A stretch of DNA of 64,000 bases, taken from positions 110,701 to 174,700 of the IMG/VR virus record IMGVR_UViG_3300044796_000658. One strand, given 5' to 3'. The notes below the pieces were generated by a model, which saw only the letters and a list, made by a program, of their open reading frames with translations, did not search any database and had not been told where the DNA came from. Positions 49,452-57,904 of the stretch are shown in pieces. Source of the stretch: a virus. The position numbers were made by a program, and so were the translations under genes. Within the stretch, counting starts at the first letter, position 1; every line of letters starts with the position of its first letter.

Positions 49452-49869
49452 ACTTCCAAAAGCCCTCAAAACTCGTATCGCTGATGCCATTTCTGGTCTG
49501 TCTAAAAAAGTAGATAAGCGAGCAGAAAAATATGAAGAATTATTCTCTGTAGCCAAAGAATTTGAAGGCATCAAAACTGCTGCTGGCCATCCAATCAAGG
49601 TTGGCGTCAGATCACAATCCCTCAACGTTAACGGTGTGGTTGGTTTCCATCGCATTATTACACTTGAAAAAGAAGAACCGCTGACTGTCGGTTTCACTAG
49701 CCCCAACGTCTTTGTCCCACTTTCAGCACCGTTCGCTTATTGCTATTGGGCACCGCACGACGGCAATTATTACATCGGTAGCTGGACGACCGCACCACTC
49801 GGCGCACAACCCTTTGGTTGTATTGAAGAAGTCGTTGTCGGTTTGACTGAAAGAATTATTGCCAATTAA
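49438..49869 (+). CDS. Unknown protein (143 aa)
   Basis: 143 residues: a helical N-terminus (LPKALKTRIADAISGLSKKV), then a beta domain (GVVGFHRIITLEKEEPLTVG; APFAYCYWAPHDGNYYIGSW). No family recognised. It converges on the glycosyltransferase gene with a 4-base overlap. Confidence 0.6.
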   Translation: MKTTELPKALKTRIADAISGLSKKVDKRAEKYEELFSVAKEFEGIKTAAGHPIKVGVRSQSLNVNGVVGFHRIITLEKEEPLTVGFTSPNVFVPLSAPFAYCYWAPHDGNYYIGSWTTAPLGAQPFGCIEEVVVGLTERIIAN

Positions 49870-50678
49870 ATTGTTAACATCTTAGAAATAAGTCGCATAC
49901 GATCAAGTATGCGACTTATTGTCGTACTATTAGGCAAATCAGGATTATTCAAATCCTTCCAAGACTCCACCTTCGACTTCGTTCTCAACAAATGAGCAAC
50001 AATCATTTTCTCAGAACCCGGAATGTCTCCATATAAATCAGGACAGTTACACCACACCGGCAATTCATGACAAGGCAATCCTAATGCTGCCAATGACAGA
50101 CACAGAGCAAATTGCGGTCTGTGATAATGACTCTTCATCGTTATATCAGAAGCTATCAAATATTCTGCCATCGCCTCATTCAATTGTACAACATACTTCG
50201 AAGGCATTGCCACAAAGCCCAAATTGAAGTAATAGGGTGATTTCTTATCGTCGTAATTAGTTGTACAAGAGAGTTTAGGTAAAGGCACACCACAACCATC
50301 AAAGAGCCTTTCCCATCCTGTACGATTAGCAAAGGGGGACTGGTAGGCCATTACGCCGCATACCTTATCCTTCGCTGGCTTCGTAATTGGCGATAAATCA
50401 CACAAGACCAGCATATCGGTATCCGTGTAGATCGTAACGTCGCCTTTGGTGGGACAGGCTGTTAGTCCACCATACCACATAGGATTAAAATGCTTATTGT
50501 GAGTTATGATTTCGGATTTTTTTCTGAGATATGAACTTTCAAGAGTATCGCCGGGATTTTGACATATAGTTAAACAAAAAGGTGTGTTGCCATAAAGTTC
50601 AAGAGAACGAATGAAAACCTCAGCTTGGAATTCATATTTCTTCCCGCCGCTCAAGGTCATGTAAAAGTGAGTCAACAT
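49866..50678 (-). CDS. GT-A-type glycosyltransferase (GT8-like pattern)
   Basis: 270 residues from the ATG at 50678 (MLTHFYMTLSGGKKYEFQAE). GDVTIYTDTDMLVLCDLSPI contains the D-x-D metal site; later YYFNLGFVAMPSKYV and IVAHLLRTKSK fit the N.G...m and His segments of GT8-like enzymes. It would transfer a sugar from a nucleotide donor. The acceptor is unknown. Its last codons form one arm-pair of a 14-base inverted repeat. Confidence 0.68.
   Translation of the reverse strand: MLTHFYMTLSGGKKYEFQAEVFIRSLELYGNTPFCLTICQNPGDTLESSYLRKKSEIITHNKHFNPMWYGGLTACPTKGDVTIYTDTDMLVLCDLSPITKPAKDKVCGVMAYQSPFANRTGWERLFDGCGVPLPKLSCTTNYDDKKSPYYFNLGFVAMPSKYVVQLNEAMAEYLIASDITMKSHYHRPQFALCLSLAALGLPCHELPVWCNCPDLYGDIPGSEKMIVAHLLRTKSKVESWKDLNNPDLPNSTTISRILDRMRLISKMLTI
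49887..49920. terminator. Perfect 14-bp inverted repeat within the end of the glycosyltransferase gene
   Basis: AATAAGTCGCATAC (49887-49900) and GTATGCGACTTATT (49907-49920) flank a GATCAA loop. It lies between two convergent genes and could terminate both, although T runs are short. It is also coding on the minus strand. Confidence 0.6.
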
Positions 50679-50691
50679 ATCTAAATATAAT

Positions 50692-51345
50692 ATGACTGAA
50701 ATATTTAAAGGCGGTGGCAATACGCAATGGTTCCATAAAAGGTTCCATTTCTCTCTTAATATCATCCCTGAAAATTATTCATATAGGATTGTTGACATAT
50801 CGGACGATGGTTTAGCAAAGCGTGTGCTTGTATTTTTGATCAATGTTTCGGCAGGTTTTGATGAGGGTGACACTGCCTATTGGCAGGATTTCGTATTAGA
50901 AGCCGGTGGCATGGCTTATTTCAATTTCTTCGGCGATAATGTGATTCGAGCGAGTATCAATTCTTTTTCATTGCCTGATACCGTAGCAGTTAATCATACA
51001 ATTTATGGAAGTAATGGAACTTCAACCGATTTTGTTATTGAAGACGGCAGTGTCAATCCTAGTGAATTCAAAATTCACAATAACGATACCACTTACGATA
51101 TGAATGTATCAATTATGCGTAATGGCCGTATTATTGAAACAAGTGTTATTGGCCCTGATGCAATCAAGACGGTTCAATATCGGCCAACATTTTGGATTGC
51201 GGCAACATCTGATTTAGAAGCGACTATTACTTTGGATGATGTCAATACAGAAATATCAATTTTAGGTGTCAATACCGCCGATATTAATGTTGACGCAAGC
51301 GATGACGTTTACACCTTCACTTTGGCTAATATCACCTTTGCTTGA
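50692..51345 (+). CDS. Virion-like beta-rich protein (217 aa)
   Basis: 217 residues, strongly beta-patterned and acidic, few Lys (ASINSFSLPDTVAVNHTIYG; ITLDDVNTEISILGVNTADI). Composition is like the fibre and decoration proteins at the left end of the window. It starts 13 bases from the divergent glycosyltransferase start, just after CTAAATATAAT. Family unknown. Confidence 0.6.
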   Translation: MTEIFKGGGNTQWFHKRFHFSLNIIPENYSYRIVDISDDGLAKRVLVFLINVSAGFDEGDTAYWQDFVLEAGGMAYFNFFGDNVIRASINSFSLPDTVAVNHTIYGSNGTSTDFVIEDGSVNPSEFKIHNNDTTYDMNVSIMRNGRIIETSVIGPDAIKTVQYRPTFWIAATSDLEATITLDDVNTEISILGVNTADINVDASDDVYTFTLANITFA

Positions 51346-51465
51346 TTTGTAGGGACAATGACGACAATTCGAATGACAACACTTCTTGCGTTTCAGCAAG
51401 AAGTGTTCGGTGAATACGTATTTGCCGTTTTCAATGTAATAATCAATTCCTTCGACTAATTCCAT
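51262..51465 (-). CDS. DUF5522-like small Cys-rich protein (67 aa)
   Basis: 67 residues. DYYIENGKYVFTEHFLLKRK followed by KCCHSNCRHCPYKSS matches the pattern of DUF5522-type proteins (DYY...G..VfT..YHL.RG.CC...CRHCPY). The four Cys and His suggest metal or cluster binding; the function of the family is unknown. Its last 84 bases overlap the end of the convergent virion-like gene. Confidence 0.65.
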   Translation of the reverse strand: MELVEGIDYYIENGKYVFTEHFLLKRKKCCHSNCRHCPYKSSKGDISQSEGVNVIACVNINIGGIDT

Positions 51466-52995
51466 TTACTTCTTTCTTGGGAACAATGGTTCCAACTTTT
51501 CGCTAGTGACCTCAATCTTTCCTTCGGTATCGTATTCACGGTGAATGATTTTGTACATCTGATCCCACGTTAACTTTTCCCATTCGTCTTTCCAATTGAA
51601 AGCCTTGTATACTTTTTCAGCAGTATCCGGCAAGTAGGGTTTGAGATAAATGGAAACGATTCGCAAGCTCATGCAACACCAACGTAGGAACGATGGTGTT
51701 GACTCAATGGTTTTGTCCCACGGTTTGTTTTCTTCGATTTGAGTATTGATGTACGTCAAAAGATTCCAAACCAATTGAAGGGCATCACGGTAGTGGTAAA
51801 AACACGTTTTTTCAATCCATGTAGAATTTCTTGGCAGCGGCGGTGCCCATTTTTCGTTATGTGAATTTTCCGCTGTTCCAAACTTGCGAACCAGAGTGTG
51901 AACCCGGCTAAGCAGATTTCCAAGATTGTTAGCAAGATCGGAGTTGTAAACTTCCTTAAAGTGCTGAGGATCATAATCGCCATCTGAGCCGAATGAGCAT
52001 TTCGCCAAAAAGTAGTAGCGGTAAGCATCACGACCGTATTCGCTAACGATTTCTGTTGGATCGATAAACGTACCACTCTTGGAAATCTTCTCACCCTTCG
52101 TTTGGATGAATCCATGTCCAAACACCTTGGAAGGCAGAGCGATATGTGGTTGCGCAATTGGCTGTTCGGCACCAATGTTGTACGCTGCAATCATAGCTGG
52201 CCAAAAGATACAGTGGAAGCGAGTGATGTCTTTCCCGATGATGTGAGCGTCCGCAGGCCACCATTTGAGGAACATCTCTTCATTGTTCCCAAACCCTGCC
52301 CCGGTCAAATAATTAATGAGGGCGTCAAACCAAACATAAATTACTTGGCTTTCATCCCACGGAATCGGAATGCCCCATCCTTGATTGCGACGACTAATCG
52401 AGATGTCTTCAATCTCTTCCAAAAAGGCTTCCACTTCATTTGCTCTCACTTGCGGTCGAACATTAACCAAAAAGTTTTTGGCGACTTCTTTGAACCTCGG
52501 ATCGGACAACCGGAAGAAGTAGTTTTCCTCTTCAACCTGAACTATGTCGAGGGTTTGGTGATTCGGACACTTGCCATCAACGAGGCTTTTACCTGTCTTG
52601 AATTCTTCACAACCGGCACAGTAAGGAGCTTTATACTGTTTTTTGTAAATGGCTCCCGATCTTTCGGCTATGGTAATGAATTTGGTTACTGCTGCCTTGT
52701 GTTCGGGGGAGGTGGTCTGGATGAAGGCATCGTAGGAAATGCCGAGCAAGTCCCAGACCTTGCGAAATTCGATTGCCATTTCATCGCAATACGCTTGTGG
52801 ATCTTTGTTGAGTTTCTTGGCACGTTCGGCAACTTTCAGGGTATTCTCGTCGTTACCCATTAAGAATCGTACTTCGTTGCCAGTCATCCGTTGGAACCGG
52901 GCTTGGGCATCAGCACCCAATTTCTCGAATGCCGTTCCAATGTGAGGAAGACTGTTTGGGTAATCAATTGCGGTCGTGATGAAGAACTTAGACAT
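51466..52995 (-). CDS. metG: Methionyl-tRNA synthetase
   Basis: 509 residues. ITTAIDYPNSLPHIGTAFEK has the HIG(H) motif; a single zinc knuckle C126/C129/C143/H146 (CAGCEEF...CPNH); ISISRRNQGWGIPIPWD; YVWFDALINYLTG; and KGEKISKSGTFIDP (KMSKS variant KISKS, 303-307). The anticodon-binding helical domain is present; the C-terminal EMAP-like dimerisation domain of many bacteria is absent, as in the short form. It charges tRNA-Met in the cytoplasm. A sigma70-like promoter lies upstream. Confidence 0.95.
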   Translation of the reverse strand: MSKFFITTAIDYPNSLPHIGTAFEKLGADAQARFQRMTGNEVRFLMGNDENTLKVAERAKKLNKDPQAYCDEMAIEFRKVWDLLGISYDAFIQTTSPEHKAAVTKFITIAERSGAIYKKQYKAPYCAGCEEFKTGKSLVDGKCPNHQTLDIVQVEEENYFFRLSDPRFKEVAKNFLVNVRPQVRANEVEAFLEEIEDISISRRNQGWGIPIPWDESQVIYVWFDALINYLTGAGFGNNEEMFLKWWPADAHIIGKDITRFHCIFWPAMIAAYNIGAEQPIAQPHIALPSKVFGHGFIQTKGEKISKSGTFIDPTEIVSEYGRDAYRYYFLAKCSFGSDGDYDPQHFKEVYNSDLANNLGNLLSRVHTLVRKFGTAENSHNEKWAPPLPRNSTWIEKTCFYHYRDALQLVWNLLTYINTQIEENKPWDKTIESTPSFLRWCCMSLRIVSIYLKPYLPDTAEKVYKAFNWKDEWEKLTWDQMYKIIHREYDTEGKIEVTSEKLEPLFPRKK

Positions 52996-53051
52996 AGGTT
53001 TCCCTTGAAAAAAACAAACGCCCCTAATGGTGAGGCGTTAATGTTGAACCT

Positions 53052-53079
53052 ATGATACACTTTATTCGTACAATGTCAA
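53052..53079 (-). promoter_or_regulatory. Sigma70-like promoter of the MetRS gene
   Basis: TTGACA (53079-53074) and TATCAT (53057-53052) on the minus strand, spacer 16. The -35 box overlaps the stop codon of the 34-residue upstream gene. Confidence 0.6.
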
Positions 53080-53180
53080 GTTTTTTTATTCTTGATTTCT
53101 TCCAATAAGTCTTCAATCGTTCTCAATTTATAAGCTACCAAAAACATCCATAAAGCAACAACAAATGAGGCACATACCAT
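53076..53180 (-). CDS. Small single-helix membrane protein (34 aa)
   Basis: 34 residues: MVCASFVVALWMFLVAYKLR then TIEDLLEEIKNKKT. One transmembrane helix and a charged amphipathic tail, like a phi29 gp16.7- or holin-sized peptide, but no family is recognised. TAATG overlap with the sulfotransferase stop. Confidence 0.52.
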   Translation of the reverse strand: MVCASFVVALWMFLVAYKLRTIEDLLEEIKNKKT

Positions 53181-53842
53181 TATAGGATCACTCTCTGTAA
53201 GAATTTAGGTCGTTTCTTATTAATGAATTCCACCAAGCTTGTCTTTCCATCGTATTTGTGCGTCATATTCCGCAACTGCTTGGCCGTTGGGTTCAAATCC
53301 CAATCCAACTCCGCTTGTAGATTTCTGTTTTTAAATCCAAGGTCATCCAACTTGAAATCAATTCCAGCCATCTCACCCAATTGCCGCAAGCCCGGCTTCA
53401 TATTTTCGTACTGGATTTCTACGTATTGCTTCGGCAAAATGTTGTAGAGTCCCAAACAATGCATGCTGTTTGAGTACCAGCGTTGCATACAGAGTCTTAC
53501 TCGTTGGTCAGTTTCATATTCACCGTAAAGGTTTCTCGGAGGATATGAGTCTGGCTTAGAAAAAGCCATACTGTTTACTACATTATCTGGATCACGCCAG
53601 ACGTTAACATAAATGCTGTCCGGGTATTTGTTGGACAAGATGTGTAGGTTTCGCCAGTTTTCGCAATACTTGAATGTTATCGTTTTAGCCTTGGGTGGAA
53701 ATGTCCATGTTCGTGGTGATTCTAGTGGGTGTGAATCCCACGGTTCATTGTATGTACGATCAGTATGTTTCCCAACGAAATCTGTTACGAACGTTGTACC
53801 GCTTCTTGGGGAACCGATTATAAAGAGCATCTTTGCCATCAT
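53180..53842 (-). CDS. Sulfotransferase family protein
   Basis: 220 residues. LFIIGSPRSGTTFVTDFVGK (GSPRSGTT, 10-17) is the PAPS-binding loop and SIYVNVWRDPDNVVNSMAF carries the R-D-P 3'-phosphate motif of sulfotransferases. The sequence differs strongly from the sulfotransferase at 42146, so the two were probably acquired separately. Next to it lie a small protein and a GT8-like glycosyltransferase, suggesting joint work on a glycan. Confidence 0.82.
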   Translation of the reverse strand: MMAKMLFIIGSPRSGTTFVTDFVGKHTDRTYNEPWDSHPLESPRTWTFPPKAKTITFKYCENWRNLHILSNKYPDSIYVNVWRDPDNVVNSMAFSKPDSYPPRNLYGEYETDQRVRLCMQRWYSNSMHCLGLYNILPKQYVEIQYENMKPGLRQLGEMAGIDFKLDDLGFKNRNLQAELDWDLNPTAKQLRNMTHKYDGKTSLVEFINKKRPKFLQRVIL

Positions 53843-54057
53843 TAAGCCTCACAAACAAATGCGATATGTTTTTCGTCAATATTGATTTTGTTTTTGTAGA
53901 TCACGTTTGTTGTGACATTCACGCTATACAAATTAATTCCCAATTGACCATTTTCCCAACCATATTGATGACAACCTACTATTTTGCCGTATTGAAGACC
54001 CATTTTGGGGGTATGAGCAATAGCATAATCATTAATTTTATACTTGAATTTTTTCAT
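53842..54057 (-). CDS. Unknown small protein (71 aa)
   Basis: 71 residues: MKKFKYKINDYAIAHTPKMG, then YGWENGQLGINLYSVNVTTN, an SH3-like strand pattern. TAATG overlap with the sulfotransferase start and 4-base overlap with the glycosyltransferase stop. Family unknown. Confidence 0.58.
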   Translation of the reverse strand: MKKFKYKINDYAIAHTPKMGLQYGKIVGCHQYGWENGQLGINLYSVNVTTNVIYKNKINIDEKHIAFVCEA

Positions 54058-54845
54058 GAAAATATCCTCACACGTGCTTTACATAACTCCTTGTACTCTT
54101 TGACAAAAAGCTTTTTGTTGCGAACTCCTGTATAATGTATCGACTGCATATTAAAAATGTCTGTATATTTACATTTGCTTCTAAATGAGTTGACTTCGTT
54201 GTATTGTTTGATCGGTAAGCCGTATTTGGCTATCAATAGGCTAGTAGGGTGTTCATCATTGTTAAACCACGCCTTATTGCTTTCGATCCAATCCTTTTCA
54301 TCAAAGAATTCTGCTTTGAGTGCCTTCAATTCTTCGGTAATCGCAATACTCGGTCTTGGAATCCAAATCATTCCACAATTGTATTGACGGTCAGCTACTG
54401 CCGGTAATGGTTTGCGACAAAGCGTTTGTAGGTTCCGTGTGGAAGATAGTTGGAAAAGATTGAAGGGGCCGGAAGTTGTTAAATGTCTACGTGCGAAGTT
54501 GCGTACTAAAATGATGTCCGTATCAAGATACATTGCGGGTGCATCAATTAAACTGTATAATTCAAACTTGGCGGTGTGATTGGGTTCTAATTCAGGTCGA
54601 TAGTGGAATATCAACTTCTTGAGATTTTTGTGTCGTTCATTTGTTAAAACGTGGACGGTAGCTTTGGGATAAAAGAAGTTCAGTTGGCTAACCATCGTAC
54701 TGAACATGGTGTCCTGTGTAGAGTTCCAAAGATCGACTTTGGTGCTGTGCTCCACATAGGACGGAATGTCGTTAAGGTTTTTTTTGCTGTATTTGACTAG
54801 CAAAAAATTATCAATCAGCAATTTATTCGTTCTAGGGTGGATCAT
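54054..54845 (-). CDS. GT-A-type glycosyltransferase (GT8-like)
   Basis: 263 residues. YSLIDAPAMYLDTDIILVRN contains the D-T-D metal site after a conserved helix; YNCGMIWIPRPSIAITEEL is the N.G......s segment and NMQSIHYTGVRNK the C-terminal His motif (H.....K). These fit glycogenin/GT8-like retaining transferases. Acceptor unknown. First gene of a minus-strand group with a sulfotransferase. Confidence 0.72.
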   Translation of the reverse strand: MIHPRTNKLLIDNFLLVKYSKKNLNDIPSYVEHSTKVDLWNSTQDTMFSTMVSQLNFFYPKATVHVLTNERHKNLKKLIFHYRPELEPNHTAKFELYSLIDAPAMYLDTDIILVRNFARRHLTTSGPFNLFQLSSTRNLQTLCRKPLPAVADRQYNCGMIWIPRPSIAITEELKALKAEFFDEKDWIESNKAWFNNDEHPTSLLIAKYGLPIKQYNEVNSFRSKCKYTDIFNMQSIHYTGVRNKKLFVKEYKELCKARVRIFS

Positions 54846-54922
54846 TGGATTTCCTATGTTATTATAGGAACCTTATGTACAACCTATAAGTCGTGTACAA
54901 ATAGTGGCGAGGTAATTTACTA

Positions 54923-55099
54923 ATGTGGAATCCGTGGATGAAATTGGTTAAACTACGGTCACTGTATCCTGTCGGAAGCAGCCATACGGATACCAATGGA
55001 ATTGGTGGCGTAATTGTTGGGCATTTGGCTTCAGATGGGAATTTATTTCTGATCCTCGATGTTCGAGGATTCAGATACCGCAAAAGCATTAAGATTTAA
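54923..55099 (+). CDS. Small hypothetical protein (58 aa)
   Basis: 58 residues with CGAGG upstream: MWNPWMKLVKLRSLYPVGSS, then GGVIVGHLASDGNLFLILDV and a basic end. A small beta fold. It precedes the next gene by 10 bases and its stop region (TAAGGA) supplies that gene's ribosome site. The gap 54846-54922 holds no other gene. Confidence 0.55.
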   Translation: MWNPWMKLVKLRSLYPVGSSHTDTNGIGGVIVGHLASDGNLFLILDVRGFRYRKSIKI

Positions 55100-55109
55100 G
55101 GAATCGGCC

Positions 55110-55514
55110 ATGCGTCAAGAAAAGACCCTTACATCGTTTCTCGGCAAACCAGAGGAACCTAAGCCTCGCAAGGGTATGTCGCCAGAGCAAAAGCAACGCA
55201 TCGGCGGCTACATGGATGATTTCAAGGCAACCAATGGTGGATGCCTCTTGTGTAAAGACAAAACGCTCATCGCCGAAACGAACGCCTTCCCCGATATTTC
55301 CGCAACCCACGCCGGATTGTTCCTTTATGGGTTGTGCAAGCAGCACGCCAACGAAGTCGATTCCGATAAGCAATCAGAACTGGCCATGATGCAGATATGG
55401 CGTACAAGATCCGAAATTCCCAAAGAAGAGCGACAAACCCAATCTCTGCCTGCGGATTGCAAAATCGTGATGATCGACCTTAACCAAGATCCCGAAGTGA
55501 GAATTTATCTGTGA
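55110..55514 (+). CDS. Unknown protein with Cys pair (134 aa)
   Basis: 134 residues from the ATG at 55110 with AAGGA upstream. MSPEQKQRIGGYMDDFKATN then GGCLLCKDKTLIAETNAFPD and LFLYGLCKQHANEV. The CLLC...C..H set could bind zinc. The stop overlaps the PurC start (GTGA). Family unknown. Confidence 0.58.
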   Translation: MRQEKTLTSFLGKPEEPKPRKGMSPEQKQRIGGYMDDFKATNGGCLLCKDKTLIAETNAFPDISATHAGLFLYGLCKQHANEVDSDKQSELAMMQIWRTRSEIPKEERQTQSLPADCKIVMIDLNQDPEVRIYL

Positions 55515-56371
55515 TTCGATCTGAAATTGACGCCTACCCCGTTATGCGGGGTAAGGTACGTGATACCTACGATGTTGGTAATAACACTCTGGTGGTTGTA
55601 ACAACCGACCGCCTGAGTGCCTTTGATTATGTACTTCCAAGTATCATTCCCAATCGTGGGAAAGTGTTAACTCAACTCACAAACTTTTGGTTTCCAAGAC
55701 TACTAACAACAACTCATGTTCTTTCTACTGACTTGAAAGATATGCCGAAAGAATTTCATAAAAAGGAATTCGAAGATAGAACGATGTTGGTTACTAAGTG
55801 CCAAATGTTTCCCTACGAATGTGTTGTTAGAGGATTTCTATCCGGCTCGGCATGGGATGAATACACCAAAAAAGGCACCATAGGTTTTCAAGATGCTCCT
55901 AAAGGCTTGACTGAATCTATGCCTCTATATCCGCCAGTCTTTACTCCGGCCACAAAAGAAGCTAATGGACACGACATTAATATCTCATTGGATGAAATGA
56001 GAGAGGGTTGTGTGTGGGCTGATTTTCTCTCGCTTCATTCAACTGATATTTTCATAGAAGCACAAGAAATCGCATTTTCCAAAGGATTGCTTTTGGCGGA
56101 TACGAAGTTTGAATTTGGAGCCAACCATAATAAAGAAGTCATATTGTGCGATGAATTCTTGACTCCTGATAGCAGCCGTTATTGGCCAGTCGATACATAT
56201 CGTACGGGATCGAATGTACCAAGTCTTGACAAACAGGTTGTTAGACAATGGCTTTTGGAATCTGGTTGGGATCGCAAGAGCGAACCGCCTGAACTTCCGC
56301 AAGCTGTAATAGAAAAAGTCAGTAAGAATTACGAACGTGTTTACTTCATGTTAACTGGAAAAACATTGTAA
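55511..56371 (+). CDS. purC: Phosphoribosylaminoimidazole-succinocarboxamide (SAICAR) synthetase
   Basis: 286 residues from a GTG at 55511. RGKVRDTYDVG (ATP loop), TTDRLSAFDYVLPSIIPNRG, CVVRGFLSGSAWDEYTKKGT, LLLADTKFEFG and LTPDSSRYWPVDTYRTG are the family motifs. It joins CAIR and aspartate to SAICAR with ATP in purine synthesis. All key motifs look intact; length fits the longer PurC form. It is in a plus-strand operon with no other pur gene in the window. Confidence 0.94.
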   Translation: MIRSEIDAYPVMRGKVRDTYDVGNNTLVVVTTDRLSAFDYVLPSIIPNRGKVLTQLTNFWFPRLLTTTHVLSTDLKDMPKEFHKKEFEDRTMLVTKCQMFPYECVVRGFLSGSAWDEYTKKGTIGFQDAPKGLTESMPLYPPVFTPATKEANGHDINISLDEMREGCVWADFLSLHSTDIFIEAQEIAFSKGLLLADTKFEFGANHNKEVILCDEFLTPDSSRYWPVDTYRTGSNVPSLDKQVVRQWLLESGWDRKSEPPELPQAVIEKVSKNYERVYFMLTGKTL

Positions 56372-56898
56372 TGGACTCAATTCAAGCGATACTCTGTGGA
56401 ACACCCAAACTCGAAAAGCATTTCGTTGGACAAAAGAGCATTTTCGCCATTCTTGTCAATAACGGAAAGCTTTTGAAATTGCCAATGGGCGGATCGCCAT
56501 ATTTAGTTCATAAAGAACGCAACAGTTATTTGGGTGTAGCCAATCGTTACATCTTTGAAAAATTTACTGTGGTTGATTTTGGCAATTTGGTAGGGTATAA
56601 GAATAATAAGATGGAATCTAAAAATGACCGCTGTGGATCGGAGTGGTCATTCAGAGTCGTTGATCCCATTATGGCTCCTAAATTTGCTGCATACGAGTGG
56701 ACGATTAACAAGATTGAGCTGGTGACAAGACGTTATTTGATCTCTGACGAAGATGATCATATTCCTGATATGAATGATATGTCTACGTTGATGATAGACC
56801 AAATAGACATTGACTCTGACATCAAGAAAGTTCCAGCACCGCAAGGTGTAACATTGCTACCGTTCAATGTTAATTACATCCTCCACCTTTCCAAGTGA
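56371..56898 (+). CDS. Unknown protein (175 aa)
   Basis: 175 residues; TAATG overlap with purC. It starts MDSIQAILCGTPKLEKHFVG, with beta strands and an acidic end (ISDEDDHIPDMNDMSTLMID). No family recognised. Confidence 0.6.
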   Translation: MDSIQAILCGTPKLEKHFVGQKSIFAILVNNGKLLKLPMGGSPYLVHKERNSYLGVANRYIFEKFTVVDFGNLVGYKNNKMESKNDRCGSEWSFRVVDPIMAPKFAAYEWTINKIELVTRRYLISDEDDHIPDMNDMSTLMIDQIDIDSDIKKVPAPQGVTLLPFNVNYILHLSK

Positions 56899-56907
56899 GA
56901 AGCCTTT

Positions 56908-57183
56908 ATGTTTTACGCAACTTACGGCCACGGAAGAGACTCAGTTGTTAAGTTGAAAGCAATGTCCTTGGAAGACGCCAAGGCCGAAGTTGCTGGATTG
57001 ACGGACAAAGGCTTCTGGAGTACCGTACTTGGAAAAAAAATAGTAATCTTGCATGTCATTGGCGAGTATGCTTTTGATTTGAACCAATGGCAAAAAAATC
57101 AAGTTCCTCCCACACCTCCACGTAAACCAACTAGACAAGAATACTACGATTACTTGTATCGTGAGTTGGGCGGCGAAGGTTAA
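56908..57183 (+). CDS. Unknown protein (91 aa)
   Basis: 91 residues: MFYATYGHGRDSVVKLKAMS, DAKAEVAGLTDKGFWSTVLG, Pro-rich middle (VPPTPPRKPTRQ) and a Tyr-rich acidic end. No family recognised. AGAAGCC upstream. Confidence 0.58.
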   Translation: MFYATYGHGRDSVVKLKAMSLEDAKAEVAGLTDKGFWSTVLGKKIVILHVIGEYAFDLNQWQKNQVPPTPPRKPTRQEYYDYLYRELGGEG

Positions 57184-57204
57184 CAATTTTCCGAAGGGTC
57201 ATTC

Positions 57205-57834
57205 ATGACATGCATCATAGGTTTCGCTGATAAAGACAAAGTTTATATCGGCGGCGACTCGGCAGGCGTTTCCGGATATAGCATTCATATCCGTGCCGAT
57301 GAAAAGGTGTTTCGCAATGGCCCATTCATTATGGGCTTTACATCAAGCTTCCGAATGGGACAACTTCTCCGGTACGTTTTTCAACCGCCCGAACAACCCG
57401 CCGATATGGATGATCGCAAATTCATGGTTGCGGTATTCATTCCCGCAGTTAAGAAATGTTTCAAAAGCGGTGGTTTTCAAAGAAGTAAAGACGGGGGAGA
57501 CAGAGGCGGCGCATTCCTAGTAGGATACAAAGGCAGACTGTACGAAATTGACGAAGACTACCAAGTTGGCTTATTGGCTGACAACGTGGCCTCGGTTGGA
57601 TGTGGTGAGAGTGTGGCATTGGGTGCTATGTACGGTTTAGCTCATACCAAACTTGATCCCATCGCAAAAATTCTTAAGGCTTTGGAAATTACATCCTACT
57701 TGAATGCTGGTGTTAGACCACCATTCATTGTTGAGACTCTTTCAATTCACGATACACCACCACTCACGACATTGCCTTTACCATCTTTAACACCACCACC
57801 TGTTGAAGCTGTAACAGAGCCAGAGAAGAGTTAA
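57205..57834 (+). CDS. Ntn-hydrolase resembling proteasome beta / HslV
   Basis: 209 residues. MTCIIGFADKDKVYIGGDSA begins like HslV and proteasome beta subunits. If Met1 is removed, Thr is residue 1, the Asp of GGDSA is residue 17 and the Lys of ADEKVF is residue 33, the exact proteasome T1-D17-K33 triad; GCGESVALGAMYG fits the GSG/Ser129 region. Pro-rich C-terminal 35 residues are extra. Such proteins form rings that cleave peptides with Thr1; whether this assembles and what feeds it is unknown. It closes the plus operon before a strong terminator. Confidence 0.75.
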   Translation: MTCIIGFADKDKVYIGGDSAGVSGYSIHIRADEKVFRNGPFIMGFTSSFRMGQLLRYVFQPPEQPADMDDRKFMVAVFIPAVKKCFKSGGFQRSKDGGDRGGAFLVGYKGRLYEIDEDYQVGLLADNVASVGCGESVALGAMYGLAHTKLDPIAKILKALEITSYLNAGVRPPFIVETLSIHDTPPLTTLPLPSLTPPPVEAVTEPEKS

Positions 57835-57837
57835 ATG

Positions 57838-57867
57838 AAAAAAGCCGCCCATATGGGCGGCTTTTTT
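57838..57867. terminator. Hairpin terminator (bidirectional)
   Basis: AGCCGCCC (57843-57850) pairs with GGGCGGCT (57855-57862), flanked by A and T runs. It ends the proteasome-like gene and could also stop the minus-strand fibre gene read-through. Confidence 0.9.
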
Positions 57868-57904
57868 ATTGTTTAGTAGCCACTCACTTTCAGATAACCG
57901 CTAA

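Noticed and set aside
52102-52863. 253-residue plus frame inside the MetRS gene
   Set aside because: Antisense to an unambiguous synthetase with all motifs in place.
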